Below are positions 1 through 10,161 of a stretch of 64,000 bases of DNA, one piece after another. Where the stretch lies: NCBI RefSeq assembly GCF_017916365.1, contig NZ_JAFMSU010000001.1, positions 1,488,001 through 1,552,000 of the forward strand, in the 5' to 3' direction. A program made the position numbers and the translations under genes. The notes beneath the pieces were generated by a model, which had not been told where the DNA came from, searched no databases, and worked only from the letters and a program-made list of their open reading frames with translations. Origin of the DNA: Rufibacter roseolus. GTDB taxonomy: Bacteria; Bacteroidota; Bacteroidia; Cytophagales; Hymenobacteraceae. The stretch's first letter is position 1, and the number at the start of each line of letters is the position of its first letter.

Positions 1-2307
1 TTTCTGTTGCTCCCGCTCACGGGTTTGGCCCAGAGACACACCATCAGCGGCTACGTGCGTGATGCCCAGACGGGCGAAAACCTCATTGGGGTAGCCATCC
101 TCAACACCGTCACGGGGCAGGGCACTGCCACCAACGCTTACGGCTTCTACAGCCTTACCCTTCCCAAAGACTCTGTGAAACTGGTGCTTTCCTACGTGGG
201 CTATGAGCGCAAGACGTTTTCGGCGTATTTAGACAAAGACGTGCAGCAAAACCTCCTGCTGACCCCGTTTGCCACGGCCCTGCAGGAGGTGGAGATTGTG
301 AACACCCGCGAGGAAGACGTGCGCGAGAGCACCCGCATGAGTACCATCAACATGAGTGTGGCGCAGATAAAATCGGTGCCGGCTATGTTTGGCGAGGTGG
401 ACGTGCTCAAAACCCTGCAACTGCTGCCGGGCGTGCAGAGCGGGGGCGAGGGAAGCAGTGGCTTGTACGTACGCGGCGGCGGTCCGGACCAGAACCTCAT
501 CCTCCTGGACGGCGTGCCGGTGTACAATGCCTCGCACCTGTTCGGGTTTTTCTCAGTGTTTACCGCTGAGGCCCTCAACAACGTGGAATTGGTGAAAGGC
601 GGCTTCCCGGCGCGCTACGGCGGTAGGCTGTCCAGTGTGCTGGACATCTCCATGAAAGAGGGCAACATGAACAAGGTGGACGGCGAAGGTTCCATCGGGC
701 TCATCGCCTCGCGGCTGACTGTGGGCGGACCTTTGAAGAAAGATGTGGCTTCCTTTATCGTATCGGGCCGCCGAACCTACATTGACGTGTTGGCCCGCCC
801 GTTCATGAACAAAGAAGAGGGCGTGGGAGGCTATTATTTCTATGACCTCAATGCCAAACTGAACTGGAAAGTAAGCGAGAAAGACCGCCTGTACCTGAGT
901 GCCTACCGAGGCTACGACGAGTTTTACGCCGATATGGAACGCAGCGGCGCCGACAGGGAGAAAAGCACCGCCGGACTGGGCTGGGGAAACCTCACCTCGG
1001 CGTTCCGCTGGAACCGTGTCATCAACCAGCGCCTGTTCCTGAACACGCACCTCACCTACACCAAATACCAGTTTGATATCAGCAGTGAGGAAGAATCTAC
1101 TTACCAGGGCGAAAGCTATGACTACAAACTCAAGTACTTGTCCAACATCCGGGACCTGAGCACCAAGCTGGACTTTGACTTTATCCCCAATCCCAACCAT
1201 TACATCCGGTTTGGGACTCAGTACGTGCACCACCAGTTTCAGCCGGGCGCGCTGCAGGTACGGGACAATAACGGCGGCTCGGCCGAGGACCTGAACGTGA
1301 ATACCCAGAAAACCAATGCGCAGGAAGTAGGGCTCTACCTGGAGGATGACTTTAAGCTTTCTGACCGGGTAAAGGTGAACGTGGGCGTGCGGGCCAACGG
1401 CTTTTGGGTTAACAAAGAGACCTATTCTTCCATTGAGCCGCGGGCTTCGGTTCGGTTCATCGCCACAGAGAAGCTGAGTTTGAAAGCGTCTTACACGCAC
1501 ATGACCCAGTTCATCCACCTGCTCACCAACAGCGGCATTGGGTTGCCCACCGATCTTTGGGTGCCGTCCACTGAGAAAGTGAAACCGCAGCGCTCGCGCC
1601 AGATCGCGCTGGGTGCTACCCGTACCATCGCCGGCGATAAGCTGGAAGTCAGCCTGGAGGGCTATTACAAAACCATGCGCAACCTCATTGAATACAAAGA
1701 AGGCGCGTCTTTCATTGGCATCTCCAACAGTTGGGACACCAAGGTGACTACCGGCAAAGGCTGGGCTTATGGTATGGAGCTTTTTCTGCACAAGAAGACC
1801 GGCCGCACCAACGGCTGGGTTGGTTACACGCTGGCCTGGTCTAACCGCCAGTTCCCGGATTTAAACCGAGGCAAGGAGTTCCCTTACCGCTATGACCGGC
1901 GTCATGATTTTGAGGTGGTGGTCATCCATCAGCTTAAACCCAACCTGTCTTTGTCGGCTACGTGGGTGTACGGCACCGGCAACGCGGTTACCTTGCCCGA
2001 GGCCGAATACGTGCTGGGCGAGGCCTGGGAAGGTGGCTACGGCGGAACCCAGACCTACAAGGACTACGGCGACCGCAACGGCTACCGCATGGCCTCTTAC
2101 CATCGCGCCGATATCAGCCTTAGCCACACCAAGAAGAAACGCTGGGGCGAGGTGGTGAACAACATCAGTTTCTACAACGCCTATAACCGCAAGAACCCTT
2201 ACTTCATTTACGTGCAGGCCGGCCGAAACGAAGGCGATCCGCCCCGGTTCAAGCAGATCAGCCTGTTCCCCATCTTACCTTCTATCAGCAAAACCTTTAA
2301 GTTCTAG
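1..2307 (+). CDS. TonB-dependent receptor, 5' end cut by window edge
   Basis: Outer-membrane TonB-dependent receptor. The frame is open from base 1, and the first residues (FLLLPLTGLAQ) look like the end of a signal peptide, so the true start lies outside the window. A carboxypeptidase-like regulatory domain follows (ISGYVRDAQTGENLIGV through about residue 95). Next comes the plug domain, with QLLPGVQSGGEGSSGLYVRG and GGFPARYGGRLSSVLDI at about residues 135-210, then a long beta barrel ending in FKF at the stop, as expected for an outer-membrane porin. The substrate cannot be read from the sequence. The next gene, a DUF4249 lipoprotein, begins 75 nt downstream from its preferred start; this pairing is common in Bacteroidota and suggests a shared uptake or surface complex. 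Confidence 0.93.
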   Translation, partial: FLLLPLTGLAQRHTISGYVRDAQTGENLIGVAILNTVTGQGTATNAYGFYSLTLPKDSVKLVLSYVGYERKTFSAYLDKDVQQNLLLTPFATALQEVEIVNTREEDVRESTRMSTINMSVAQIKSVPAMFGEVDVLKTLQLLPGVQSGGEGSSGLYVRGGGPDQNLILLDGVPVYNASHLFGFFSVFTAEALNNVELVKGGFPARYGGRLSSVLDISMKEGNMNKVDGEGSIGLIASRLTVGGPLKKDVASFIVSGRRTYIDVLARPFMNKEEGVGGYYFYDLNAKLNWKVSEKDRLYLSAYRGYDEFYADMERSGADREKSTAGLGWGNLTSAFRWNRVINQRLFLNTHLTYTKYQFDISSEEESTYQGESYDYKLKYLSNIRDLSTKLDFDFIPNPNHYIRFGTQYVHHQFQPGALQVRDNNGGSAEDLNVNTQKTNAQEVGLYLEDDFKLSDRVKVNVGVRANGFWVNKETYSSIEPRASVRFIATEKLSLKASYTHMTQFIHLLTNSGIGLPTDLWVPSTEKVKPQRSRQIALGATRTIAGDKLEVSLEGYYKTMRNLIEYKEGASFIGISNSWDTKVTTGKGWAYGMELFLHKKTGRTNGWVGYTLAWSNRQFPDLNRGKEFPYRYDRRHDFEVVVIHQLKPNLSLSATWVYGTGNAVTLPEAEYVLGEAWEGGYGGTQTYKDYGDRNGYRMASYHRADISLSHTKKKRWGEVVNNISFYNAYNRKNPYFIYVQAGRNEGDPPRFKQISLFPILPSISKTFKF

Positions 2308-2382
2308 TAGCGCATGTTAGCTCCCGTTTTTACCCTTTTTTCTGGAAACCGACCTAAAAACACCCGTCCGCTGGGTTGGGTT

Positions 2383-3261
2383 ATGCGCTGCCTTCTGCTG
2401 GCTGGAATAGTATCTGGCTGTGAGCAGGACGTGGATATTGACGTGCCCGGGCATACCCCCAAGCTGGCGGTGCAGTACAACCTCAACACCGAGGCCCCCA
2501 AGCAGAACATGTACATCGGGCGAAGCCAATCTGTGCTGGCCAGCGACGATCTCTGGCGGAGCGGCTTGGTGAAAAATGCCTCCATCACCATCACCGACGG
2601 CAACGGTACCCTGCGGCAGGGCTTTGTATTCGTGCCCCTGGAGTACAATCATGAAATAGGCAACTACAAGCCTACGAACGAGTTTACGCCTGTGCCGGGC
2701 CAGCAATACAGCCTTACCGTAAGCGCTCCGGGTTTTGAGACGATTGAAGGAAAACTCACCATGCCCACCGAGGTGCCCGTGGCATCGGCCTCGTTCGTGC
2801 CCGATACCAAGAACGATGGATATAATTTCAATGGGCTGCTTCGCGTCCAGTTCAACGACCTGGCAGGCCAGCAGGACTATTACCGCCTGCATGTGCGGCT
2901 GGTAGATGAAACAGGCCAGCCCGTAGGCAACCTCTATTCCAGGGACGACAACGATGACATCTTCGGGGAGGAAGTGGAGAAGATAAAGCTGTCTACGGTC
3001 TTTGACGACGGCTGGGCAAAACAGGGCGTCATCACTTTCTCAGACAAAGTGGGTGCTTACGTTGGAAGCGGCTTGGCGCCCAAGTACATTGAGATCACGC
3101 TGCAGCACCTTACCTCAGACCTGTACCTGTACGAGCGCTCCAAAAACAACTACCAGGAAGACAACCCCTTCGCAGAGCCGCTGAACCTGCACAGCAACAT
3201 CCGGAACGGCTACGGCAACTTCGGAGGCATCACCGCCACCAAATACCGGATTCCGCTGTAA
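2383..3261 (+). CDS. DUF4249 domain-containing lipoprotein
   Basis: A 292-residue protein resembling DUF4249 lipoproteins, which are usually encoded directly after TonB receptors. From the chosen start it has MRCLLLAGIVSGC, a short lipoprotein signal with lipobox VSGC. It continues into the typical CEQDVDIDVPGHTPKLAVQ opening and an Ig-like beta-rich region (ITITDGNG, YSLTVSAPGF). The ATG at 2314 would add 23 residues before the signal peptide. That stretch is built from an intergenic box (about 2336-2362) seen throughout the window, so I prefer 2383. A perfect inverted-repeat terminator lies about 86 nt past the stop. Function is unknown; a partner role for the upstream receptor is inferred. 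Confidence 0.85.
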   Translation: MRCLLLAGIVSGCEQDVDIDVPGHTPKLAVQYNLNTEAPKQNMYIGRSQSVLASDDLWRSGLVKNASITITDGNGTLRQGFVFVPLEYNHEIGNYKPTNEFTPVPGQQYSLTVSAPGFETIEGKLTMPTEVPVASASFVPDTKNDGYNFNGLLRVQFNDLAGQQDYYRLHVRLVDETGQPVGNLYSRDDNDDIFGEEVEKIKLSTVFDDGWAKQGVITFSDKVGAYVGSGLAPKYIEITLQHLTSDLYLYERSKNNYQEDNPFAEPLNLHSNIRNGYGNFGGITATKYRIPL

Positions 3262-3347
3262 GTTTTCCCAGCGGTTGGTTTCTGTTTCAGAAGCGTTTTT
3301 GCTAAAGCCGTCCGGAAACGTGAGCCACCGCAGCCTTGGTTAAAGGT

Positions 3348-3405
3348 GATACAAAAAACAGAAGGTCCATTTACCCAGGTAAATGGACCTTCTGTTTTTT
3401 GTATC
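3348..3405. terminator. Perfect 28-bp inverted repeat, bidirectional terminator
   Basis: Arms 3348-3375 and 3378-3405 are perfectly complementary over 28 bp. Each contains an A6 or T6 run inside the arm, so transcripts from either side give a GC-rich stem followed by a U-run. It lies between the convergent DUF4249 and metF genes. Confidence 0.85.
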
Positions 3406-3434
3406 TGTTTTGTGAAAATAAGCCGCTAAATTGC

Positions 3435-4388
3435 CTAGAAAATGGCCTTGGCTACCGCCACTGTGGCGTCTGATTTACTCATGGTGTAGAAGTGCAGGCA
3501 TGGTACCCCGAATTCCATCAACTCTTTGCACTGCTGGATGGTCCATTCAATGCCCACCTGCTTCACGTCTTTGGGATTGGTGCAGGCTTCCACGGCGTTC
3601 ACCAGGTCCTCGGGCAGGTCAATGTTGAAGTAGCGCGGCAGCACGTTGAGCTGGTTTCTGGTGGTGAGCGTTTTCAGGCCCGGGATGATGGGAACTGTGA
3701 TACCGGCGGCGCGACAGGACTTCACGAAATCAAAAAAGCACCGGTTGTCAAAGAACATCTGCGTGATGATATAGTCAGCGCCCAGGTCTACTTTCTGTTT
3801 CAGGTAACGCAGGTCGGTAGCCAGGTTGGGGGCCTCCATGTGTTTCTCAGGGTAACCCGCCACCCCGATGCAGAAATCCGTAGGCACGGGGTTTTCCATC
3901 TCCTCGTCCAGGTAGTGGCCGTGGTTCAGCTGCACTACTTGCTTGATGAGGTCAGAGGCGTAGGCGTGCCCGTCTTTGTGCGGCCGGAAACCGGGCTCGG
4001 TCTTCACCGCATCGCCGCGCAGCAACAGCACGTTGTCAATGCCCAGGAAGTTAAGATCCATCAAGGCGTTCTCGGTCTCTTCCCGGCTAAAGCCCCCGCA
4101 AATGATGTGCGGTACGGCATCCACGTGGTACTTGTTCATGATCGCCGAACAGATACCTACCGTACCCGGCCGCTTTCTGATGGTGATTTTCTCCAGCAAC
4201 CCGTTCTCGCGCTCCTTGAACACGTACTCCTCGCGGTGGTAGGTCACGTTGATGAACGGCGGCTTGAACTCCATCAAAGGGTCAATGCCCTGGTAAATAG
4301 ACTGAATGCTGGTGCCCTTCACCGGCGGCAGAATCTCAAAAGAGAACAGGGTATTGGTGGCGTTCTGTAAATGCTCAGTAACTTTCAT
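3435..4388 (-). CDS. metF: Methylenetetrahydrofolate reductase
   Basis: Reduces 5,10-methylene-THF to 5-methyl-THF, the methyl donor for MetH; cytoplasmic flavoprotein with a TIM barrel. The 317 residues match the usual bacterial length. Visible signatures are SFEILPP with Glu18, the likely catalytic acid, then FINVTYHREE, LLLRGD, CIGVAGYPEKH and GADYIITQMFFDN. The gene is downstream of metH on the same strand, separated by 360 nt that hold a REP-like element. It may therefore be read through from the SAM-riboswitch-controlled metH transcript or have its own promoter; I could not identify one. Confidence 0.97.
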   Translation of the reverse strand: MKVTEHLQNATNTLFSFEILPPVKGTSIQSIYQGIDPLMEFKPPFINVTYHREEYVFKERENGLLEKITIRKRPGTVGICSAIMNKYHVDAVPHIICGGFSREETENALMDLNFLGIDNVLLLRGDAVKTEPGFRPHKDGHAYASDLIKQVVQLNHGHYLDEEMENPVPTDFCIGVAGYPEKHMEAPNLATDLRYLKQKVDLGADYIITQMFFDNRCFFDFVKSCRAAGITVPIIPGLKTLTTRNQLNVLPRYFNIDLPEDLVNAVEACTNPKDVKQVGIEWTIQQCKELMEFGVPCLHFYTMSKSDATVAVAKAIF

Positions 4389-4532
4389 TGAAGTTAGGTA
4401 TGTCTTAGGCCAAGGCCTTTCTTATTGCTTTTGTTTCCGCTCTCTTGTTTTTGGAGAAAGCAGGGTGTTTTTAGGCAAATTGCCCCGATGGTTTTATATC
4501 TTACTTCCTTTTGCTTTCTCGTTCTCCTCATT

Positions 4533-4621
4533 TGTCATCCTGAAAGGATCTTGTGAGCGAGCTGTAGCAACGCTTCTACAACGCTTTTCTAGTTCGTCCA
4601 CAAGTTCCTTTCAGGATGACA
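4533..4621. repeat. REP-like inverted repeat between metH and metF
   Basis: Arms 4533-4555 and 4599-4621 match at 22 of 23 positions when one is reverse-complemented (TGTCATCCTGAAAGG core, then ATCTTGTG or AACTTGTG). The 43-nt interior carries a smaller repeat (CAACGCTTCT / CAACGCTTTT). A third half-copy core, GTGTCATCC, follows at about 4651. The type recalls the REP elements of Hymenobacter relatives. No RAYT transposase is visible in the window. The rest of the 4389-4748 spacer shows no gene. Confidence 0.8.
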
Positions 4622-4748
4622 GTAGGGAACCAAGATGACAGTAGAGAGGGAGTGTCATCCCAAAGAGAGCCTTTTTATACTTCCTCTTTTAGAAGGGATT
4701 TCCTGTTTCAGAGCCATTCTCACTAAACCAACCCCGAAACAGAAAACG

Positions 4749-7700
4749 CTAGTAATTCAAATTAGGCGACAGCCAGCGCTCGGTTTCCTCCACGCTCATG
4801 CCTTTGCGCTGCGCGTAATCCGTTACCTGGTCTTTCTCAATCTTGCCCAGCCCGAAGTACCGTGACTGTTTGTGCGCGAAGTACATTCCTGAAACGGCTG
4901 CGGTTGGATACATGGCCAGGCTCTCGGTTAAGGTGATGCCGGTGTGCTTCTCCACATCCAGTAACTGGAACAGTGTTGTTTTCTCGGTATGGTCCGGACA
5001 GGCCGGATAACCGGGCGCCGGACGGATGCCCTGGTATTTTTCTTTGATGAGGTCTTCATTGGTGAGGCTTTCCTCCGGCTCGTAGGCCCAAATCTCTTTC
5101 CGGACAATCTCGTGCAGTTTCTCGGCGAAGGCTTCGGCCAAACGGTCAGCCAGGGCTTTGGCCATGATGCTGTGGTAATCGTCATGGTCAGCTTCAAACT
5201 GTTGCACCAGCTCGTCCAGGCCAATACCAGCGGTTACCGCGAAGCCGCCGGTGTAATCTTGAAGGCCCGTTTCTTTGGGTGCCACGAAATCAGCCAGGGC
5301 TAAGTTAGGTACGTTCGGGCCTTTCTGGCCTTGCTGGCGAAGGGTGCGGAAGTGCGTTAACACTTGGGTGCGCTGTTCATCCGTGTAGATTTCCACGTCA
5401 TCGTCGCCTACAGAGTTAGCCGGGAACAAGCCGGCCACGCCGTTGGCGGTGAGCAGTTTCTCGTCCACAATGCGCTTGAGCAGGACTTGGGCATCGGCGT
5501 ACAGTTTGGTAGCTGCTTCGCCTACTACGGCGTCTTCCAGCAGTTTCGGGAATTTACCGTGCAGTTCCCAGGCCTGGAAGAACGGCGTCCAGTCTATGTA
5601 CGGTACCAGTTCCTCCAGCGGGAAGTTCTGGAACACCTGCACGCCGGTTTTGGCCGGGGTATACACGTCCTCGGCTTTCCAGTCAACAGGTAGTTTGTTC
5701 GCGCGCGCTTGCGGCAGCGGCAAGTATTTCTTGTCTTTCTGACGGCTCAGGTAACCTTCCCGCATCTGGTCGTACTCCAGACGGGTTTCCTGGGCGAATT
5801 TTTCTTTATTATCGGGGCTCAGCAGGTTGCCTACTACGGGCACGCTGCGCGAGGCATCCAAGACGTGCACCACGGTGCCGTTGTAGGCCGGCGCCACTTT
5901 CACGGCGGTATGCGCGCGCGAAGTAGTGGCTCCGCCAATCAGCAAGGGAACGTTGAAATTCTGTCGCTGCATTTCGCGGGCTACGTGCACCATCTCGTCC
6001 AGGGACGGGGTAATCAAACCGCTGAGTCCGATCACGTCCACGTTGTGTTCACGGGCGGCATCCAGGATTTTATCGGCGGGCGTCATCACGCCCAAATCAA
6101 TCACCTCGTAGTTGTTACAGGCCAGTACCACGCCCACAATGTTTTTCCCGATGTCATGCACGTCGCCTTTCACCGTCGCCATCAGGATTTTTCCGTTGGT
6201 CTGGCGGGTAGAAGTGTCTCCGTTGGCGGCAGCGCGTACCTTCTCTTCTTCAATATAAGGCAGCAAATAGGCTACCGCTTTTTTCATCACGCGGGCGCTT
6301 TTCACCACCTGCGGAAGGAACATTTTGCCTTCCTGGAACAGGTCACCTACCACGTTCATGCCGTCCATGAGCGGACCTTCAATCACTTCCAGCGGTTTCT
6401 GGTACAGGTGGCGGGCTTCCTCCACGTCCTGGTCAATGTATTCTACCAGTCCTTTCACCAACGCGTGCGTTAAACGCTGCTGCACCGGCTCGTTGCGCCA
6501 GGCCTCGTCCCGCACCACTTCCTTGCCTTTGTTTTTCACCGTCTCGGCGAATTCCACCAGGCGCTCGGTAGCATCCGGTCTTCTGTTCAACAGCACGTCC
6601 TCCACACGCTCCAGCAGGTCCTTCGGGATTTCCTCGTAGACTTCCAGCATGCCCGCGTTCACGATGCCCATGTCCAGACCGGCTTTGATGGCGTGGTACA
6701 GGAACACAGAGTGCATGGCCTCGCGCACGGGGTCATTGCCCCGGAACGAGAAGGAAATATTGCTCACCCCGCCGCTCACTTTGGCACCCGGCAGGTTCTG
6801 CTTGATCCAGCGGGTGGCGTTGATGAAGTCTACGGCGTAGTTGTTGTGCTCCTCCATGCCCGTGGCCACGGTGAGGATGTTGGGGTCAAAGATGATGTCC
6901 TCAGCGGGGAAACCCACTTCTTTGGTTAATATGTTGTAAGCGCGTTCGCAGATCTGGATACGACGCTCGTAGTTATCGGCCTGGCCTTCTTCATCAAACG
7001 CCATTACCACCACGGCAGCACCGTAGCTGCGCACTTTGCGGGCATGCTCTTTGAACACCGCTTCGCCTTCTTTTAAGCTGATGGAGTTCACGATGGCTTT
7101 CCCCTGCACGCATTTCAGACCGGCCTCAATCACGCTCCATTTAGAGGAGTCAATCATGATAGGCACACGGGCGATGTCTGGCTCAGAGGCAATCAGGTTC
7201 AGGAACAAAGTCATAGCCGCCTCAGAGTCCAGCATGCCTTCGTCCATGTTCACGTCAATGATCTGAGCACCGTTCTCCACCTGCTGGCGGGCAATGGCCA
7301 GGGCTTCCTCGTACTGCTCGTTCAGAATCAGACGCTTGAATTGCTTGGAGCCGGTTATGTTGGTGCGCTCGCCAATGTTGATGAAGTTAGAGCCTTCAAA
7401 CACCGTGAGTGGCTCCAGACCTGAATAGGTAGGAACAGCCGGTAATTGCGGTAACGGACGAGGTGGGTATTGCTTCGCAATCTCGGCGATGGCTTTGATG
7501 TGCGGCGGCGTAGTTCCGCAGCAACCACCCACGATGTTCACGAAGTTGTTATCCAGGAAGTCTTTGATGTGCTGGCCCATCTGCTCCGGTGTCTCGTCGT
7601 ACGCCCCGAAGGCGTTGGGCAGACCAGCATTGGGGTAGGCGCTGATGTGGAATTTAGACGCCTTGCTCAAAGACTGCAAGTGCGGGCGCAGCTGCTTCGC

Positions 7701-8447
7701 CCCGAGGGCGCAGTTAAAGCCCACGCTCAACAACGGCATGTGCGACACGGAGTACAGGAACGCTTCTACGGTCTGGCCAGATAAAGTACGTCCGCTGGCA
7801 TCGGTGATGGTGCCGGATACCATTAAAGGCAAACGCTTGCCGGTTTGCTGGCTGTATTGGTCAATGGCGAACAGCGCCGCCTTGGCATTCAACGTGTCAA
7901 AGATGGTTTCCACCAACAACAGATCCACGCCTCCGTCTACCAGGCCGCGTACCTGCTCGGTGTAGGCTTCTACGAGCTCATCATACGTGATAGCCCTGAA
8001 ACCTGGGTTGTTCACGTCTGGCGACAAAGAAGCGGTACGGTTGGTGGGCCCGATGGCTCCGGCCACGAAACGTGGTTTCTCCGGGGTTCTGGCGGTCCAC
8101 TCCTCGGCGGCTTCGCGGGCGATGCGCGCTGATTCATAGTTCAGCTCGTACACCAGGTCCTGCATGTCGTAATCGGCCATGGCAATGGAGGTGCCGCTGA
8201 AGGTGTTGGTCTCGGCAATATCAGCGCCGGCCTCAAAATAGAGGCTATGTATTTCCTTGATGATGTGGGGCTGGGTGAGGGAGAGCAAATCGTTGTTGCC
8301 CTTCACGTCCAGGTGGTAGTCTTTGAAACGCTCTCCGCGGTAATCGGCCTCTTGGAGGTTGTACCGCTGGATCATGGTGCCCATGGCGCCGTCTAAGACT
8401 AATATTCGCTTCTTTACTTCTTCCTCAATGCGGGTCATCTTGTGCAA
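4749..8447 (-). CDS. metH: Cobalamin-dependent methionine synthase
   Basis: Transfers the methyl group of 5-methyl-THF to homocysteine via cobalamin; cytoplasmic. At 1232 residues it is full length. Domains in order: homocysteine-binding domain (residues 1 to about 330, zinc ligands in [10 protein letters not shown]), pterin-binding barrel (about 350-640), B12 cap (about 650-740), B12-binding domain with DVHDIGK, whose His764 corresponds to the cobalt ligand of E. coli MetH, and the C-terminal AdoMet reactivation domain ([15 protein letters not shown]). A SAM-I riboswitch lies in its leader, so high SAM should lower expression. Its 3' end faces metF, which supplies its substrate. Confidence 0.98.
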   Translation of the reverse strand: MHKMTRIEEEVKKRILVLDGAMGTMIQRYNLQEADYRGERFKDYHLDVKGNNDLLSLTQPHIIKEIHSLYFEAGADIAETNTFSGTSIAMADYDMQDLVYELNYESARIAREAAEEWTARTPEKPRFVAGAIGPTNRTASLSPDVNNPGFRAITYDELVEAYTEQVRGLVDGGVDLLLVETIFDTLNAKAALFAIDQYSQQTGKRLPLMVSGTITDASGRTLSGQTVEAFLYSVSHMPLLSVGFNCALGAKQLRPHLQSLSKASKFHISAYPNAGLPNAFGAYDETPEQMGQHIKDFLDNNFVNIVGGCCGTTPPHIKAIAEIAKQYPPRPLPQLPAVPTYSGLEPLTVFEGSNFINIGERTNITGSKQFKRLILNEQYEEALAIARQQVENGAQIIDVNMDEGMLDSEAAMTLFLNLIASEPDIARVPIMIDSSKWSVIEAGLKCVQGKAIVNSISLKEGEAVFKEHARKVRSYGAAVVVMAFDEEGQADNYERRIQICERAYNILTKEVGFPAEDIIFDPNILTVATGMEEHNNYAVDFINATRWIKQNLPGAKVSGGVSNISFSFRGNDPVREAMHSVFLYHAIKAGLDMGIVNAGMLEVYEEIPKDLLERVEDVLLNRRPDATERLVEFAETVKNKGKEVVRDEAWRNEPVQQRLTHALVKGLVEYIDQDVEEARHLYQKPLEVIEGPLMDGMNVVGDLFQEGKMFLPQVVKSARVMKKAVAYLLPYIEEEKVRAAANGDTSTRQTNGKILMATVKGDVHDIGKNIVGVVLACNNYEVIDLGVMTPADKILDAAREHNVDVIGLSGLITPSLDEMVHVAREMQRQNFNVPLLIGGATTSRAHTAVKVAPAYNGTVVHVLDASRSVPVVGNLLSPDNKEKFAQETRLEYDQMREGYLSRQKDKKYLPLPQARANKLPVDWKAEDVYTPAKTGVQVFQNFPLEELVPYIDWTPFFQAWELHGKFPKLLEDAVVGEAATKLYADAQVLLKRIVDEKLLTANGVAGLFPANSVGDDDVEIYTDEQRTQVLTHFRTLRQQGQKGPNVPNLALADFVAPKETGLQDYTGGFAVTAGIGLDELVQQFEADHDDYHSIMAKALADRLAEAFAEKLHEIVRKEIWAYEPEESLTNEDLIKEKYQGIRPAPGYPACPDHTEKTTLFQLLDVEKHTGITLTESLAMYPTAAVSGMYFAHKQSRYFGLGKIEKDQVTDYAQRKGMSVEETERWLSPNLNY

Positions 8448-8520
8448 ACCTAAAGGGTTAGTTGCGGCTCAAGAAAGGGCAGAGGAAAGTGGCGGGCGCA
8501 GGTGCGTAGGAGTTCCGTCA

Positions 8521-8624
8521 CTTATCTCCCCCGGCGCGTAGGTGCAGCGGGTAGGAAGTAGCACCCAACTGAATTGGGTTGCTAAGACATCACAGGGCCT
8601 AATCCCTCCGTCTTTCTTGATAAG
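8521..8624 (-). ncRNA. SAM-I (S-box) riboswitch upstream of metH
   Basis: Read on the minus strand, the element opens with CTTATCAAGAAAGACGGAGG, continues with GGCCCTGTGATG and TTAGCAACC, has a P3/P4-type part with GGTGCTACTTCCTACC, and closes with GAGATAAG. CTTATC and GATAAG pair as P1. These are the conserved blocks of the S-box aptamer. The 73 nt between P1 and the metH ATG show no hairpin with a U-run, so control may be translational; that is inferred. Confidence 0.95.
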
Positions 8625-8630
8625 CATTAG

Positions 8631-8662
8631 CAAAGATACGGGCTGCGGTTGGATTCTGCAAA
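8631..8662 (-). promoter_or_regulatory. Bacteroidota promoter of metH
   Basis: On the minus strand, TTTG (8659-8662) is followed by 20 nt and TATCTTTG (8631-8638), matching the TTTG / TAnnTTTG promoter of Bacteroidota sigma factor. Six bases separate the -7 box from the first base of riboswitch P1, so the transcript should start almost exactly at the aptamer. Confidence 0.8.
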
Positions 8663-8865
8663 CGCCTTGAAACCCAGCCAACATCCCCTGTTTACCTTTT
8701 TGCGGTAACGATTTTTACAGACCCGCGGATTGGTGCCGTATACCTGCGGCGTTGAGGCAAGTTTTACGTAAACTATTGAGAACCAACTAAGGAAGCATGG
8801 CTGGCTTCCCATCTCAGAAATGCGTTACAAAACTTAACTATCTGCAGCTTGCTGATACCTCAACC

Positions 8866-9909
8866 ATGAAACGGAATGTATGCAGCCGCCCCTTTGTCTT
8901 GACTGTACTTTTCTGCCTTAGTTTTCTGGGATGCCATAAATCTGGGGAGAATGCGCGTGACAGCCAGCACAAACAGGAAGTAGCCTCCAACCCAATTGAT
9001 TTGGGGGAATTTACTTCTAAGACCACCAGAAAGGAAAAGCGGATTGACATGACGCAGTTCAAAAAGACCGCGCTGGATATTCCGTATGCGGGAACCCAGA
9101 ACCCCAGGCAGACGCTGGACATTATCTATCCCAGCCGGGGAGTGGCGCCTTACAAAACCATTGTGCTGTTCCACGGGGGCGGCTGGATGGCCGGAGACAA
9201 ACGGTCAGAAGCAGTAGCACCCGTTTTCCAGGCTACTGACCAAGGGTACGCGGTTGTATCAGTGAATTACCGGTTGTCTGATGAAGTGAAATGGCCCAAG
9301 CCCTTGCACGATGCCAAAGCCGCCATTAGGTTCCTCAGGGCCAACGCCGGCAAGTACCAGTTAGATGCGAAGAACCTGGTGGTGTGGGGTGCCTCGGCAG
9401 GAGGCCATATCGCCGAGATGCTGGCCGCCACCAATCACAAGCCCTCTTTTGAAGATTTGACTATGGGCAGCAAAGACAGTTCCAGCGCAGTACAAGGCGT
9501 TGTAAGCTGGTGCGCGGTGCACGATGTGAGCGCCCTCACTGATGCCGGAACCCCGCCCGCAAACAAAATCATGGGCTTTGACGTGCGCACCAACCGAACC
9601 AAAACCCACAATGCCAACCCCATTGAATTAGTAACCCCCAGGTTCCCGCCCATTCTCCTGGTGCACGGCACCGGCGACCAGGTAGTGCCTTACCAGCAGT
9701 CGGTGGACATGCAGAGAAAGGTGAACGAGGTTACGCGTAAACCCACAGCCCGGCTCATCACCTTTGAAGGCGCCATTCACGGGGACCCCGTCATTAAGAC
9801 CAACCGCAACGTACACGAAAACCTTGATTTTGTAGACCGCATTCTATATCCAGAAGGCCGGAATCCTTACCGTCACGCAGGCCATCTGGAAATAAAGCTG
9901 CTGGAGTAG
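8866..9909 (+). CDS. Alpha/beta-hydrolase lipoprotein (esterase-like)
   Basis: A 347-residue putative esterase of the alpha/beta-hydrolase fold, probably anchored to a membrane by lipid. It carries HGGGW (oxyanion hole), the nucleophile elbow GASAGGH, an acidic residue in LVHGTGDQVV and a late histidine in EGAIHGD. I chose the ATG at 8866 because it gives a compact signal peptide, with Cys24 in SFLGC as the likely lipidation site. The ATG at 8797 would put 23 unrelated residues before it. The substrate is unknown; BD-FAE-type carbohydrate esterases and carboxylesterases share this layout. It is divergent from metH and has no obvious operon partner. Confidence 0.87.
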   Translation: MKRNVCSRPFVLTVLFCLSFLGCHKSGENARDSQHKQEVASNPIDLGEFTSKTTRKEKRIDMTQFKKTALDIPYAGTQNPRQTLDIIYPSRGVAPYKTIVLFHGGGWMAGDKRSEAVAPVFQATDQGYAVVSVNYRLSDEVKWPKPLHDAKAAIRFLRANAGKYQLDAKNLVVWGASAGGHIAEMLAATNHKPSFEDLTMGSKDSSSAVQGVVSWCAVHDVSALTDAGTPPANKIMGFDVRTNRTKTHNANPIELVTPRFPPILLVHGTGDQVVPYQQSVDMQRKVNEVTRKPTARLITFEGAIHGDPVIKTNRNVHENLDFVDRILYPEGRNPYRHAGHLEIKLLE

Positions 9910-9962
9910 CCTGCAGAGGAATGAAGTCCACGGGTGAACAAATCCCAAAATCACGTTATAGT

Positions 9963-9992
9963 AATCCCCTTACTTAGAGGGGCAGGGGTGGA
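9963..9992 (+). repeat. CCCCTCC/GAGGGG short repeat, copy 1
   Basis: AATCCCCTTACTTAGAGGGG followed by CAGGGGTGG. It is one of six copies of a G-rich palindromic spacer repeat in this window (others near 10271, 21904, 52957, 56748 and 57391). Confidence 0.65.
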
Positions 9993-10161
9993 TGTTCTTT
10001 TTGCCGAAGCCACATTCGTTACAAGTCTGGAAAACCATTTTAGCCATGTTTCCCGGAAAACAGTCCCAAAACACAAAGTATCAAAAATGGGAACCTTTCA
10101 TTCTATATTTTTTTCTGTTCCAAGGCAGTAGCATGAGGAGCTTAATCTCAAGCCATTTCCT

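Noticed and set aside
553-1791. 412-codon minus-strand ORF inside the TonB receptor gene
   Set aside because: Antisense shadow of a well-supported gene in GC-rich DNA; the product has no recognisable domains.
2314-2382. Earlier ATG for the DUF4249 lipoprotein
   Set aside because: The extra 23 residues precede a clean signal peptide and derive from a spacer box found throughout the window.
8797-8865. Earlier ATG for the alpha/beta-hydrolase lipoprotein
   Set aside because: It places 23 non-signal residues before a good lipoprotein signal peptide.
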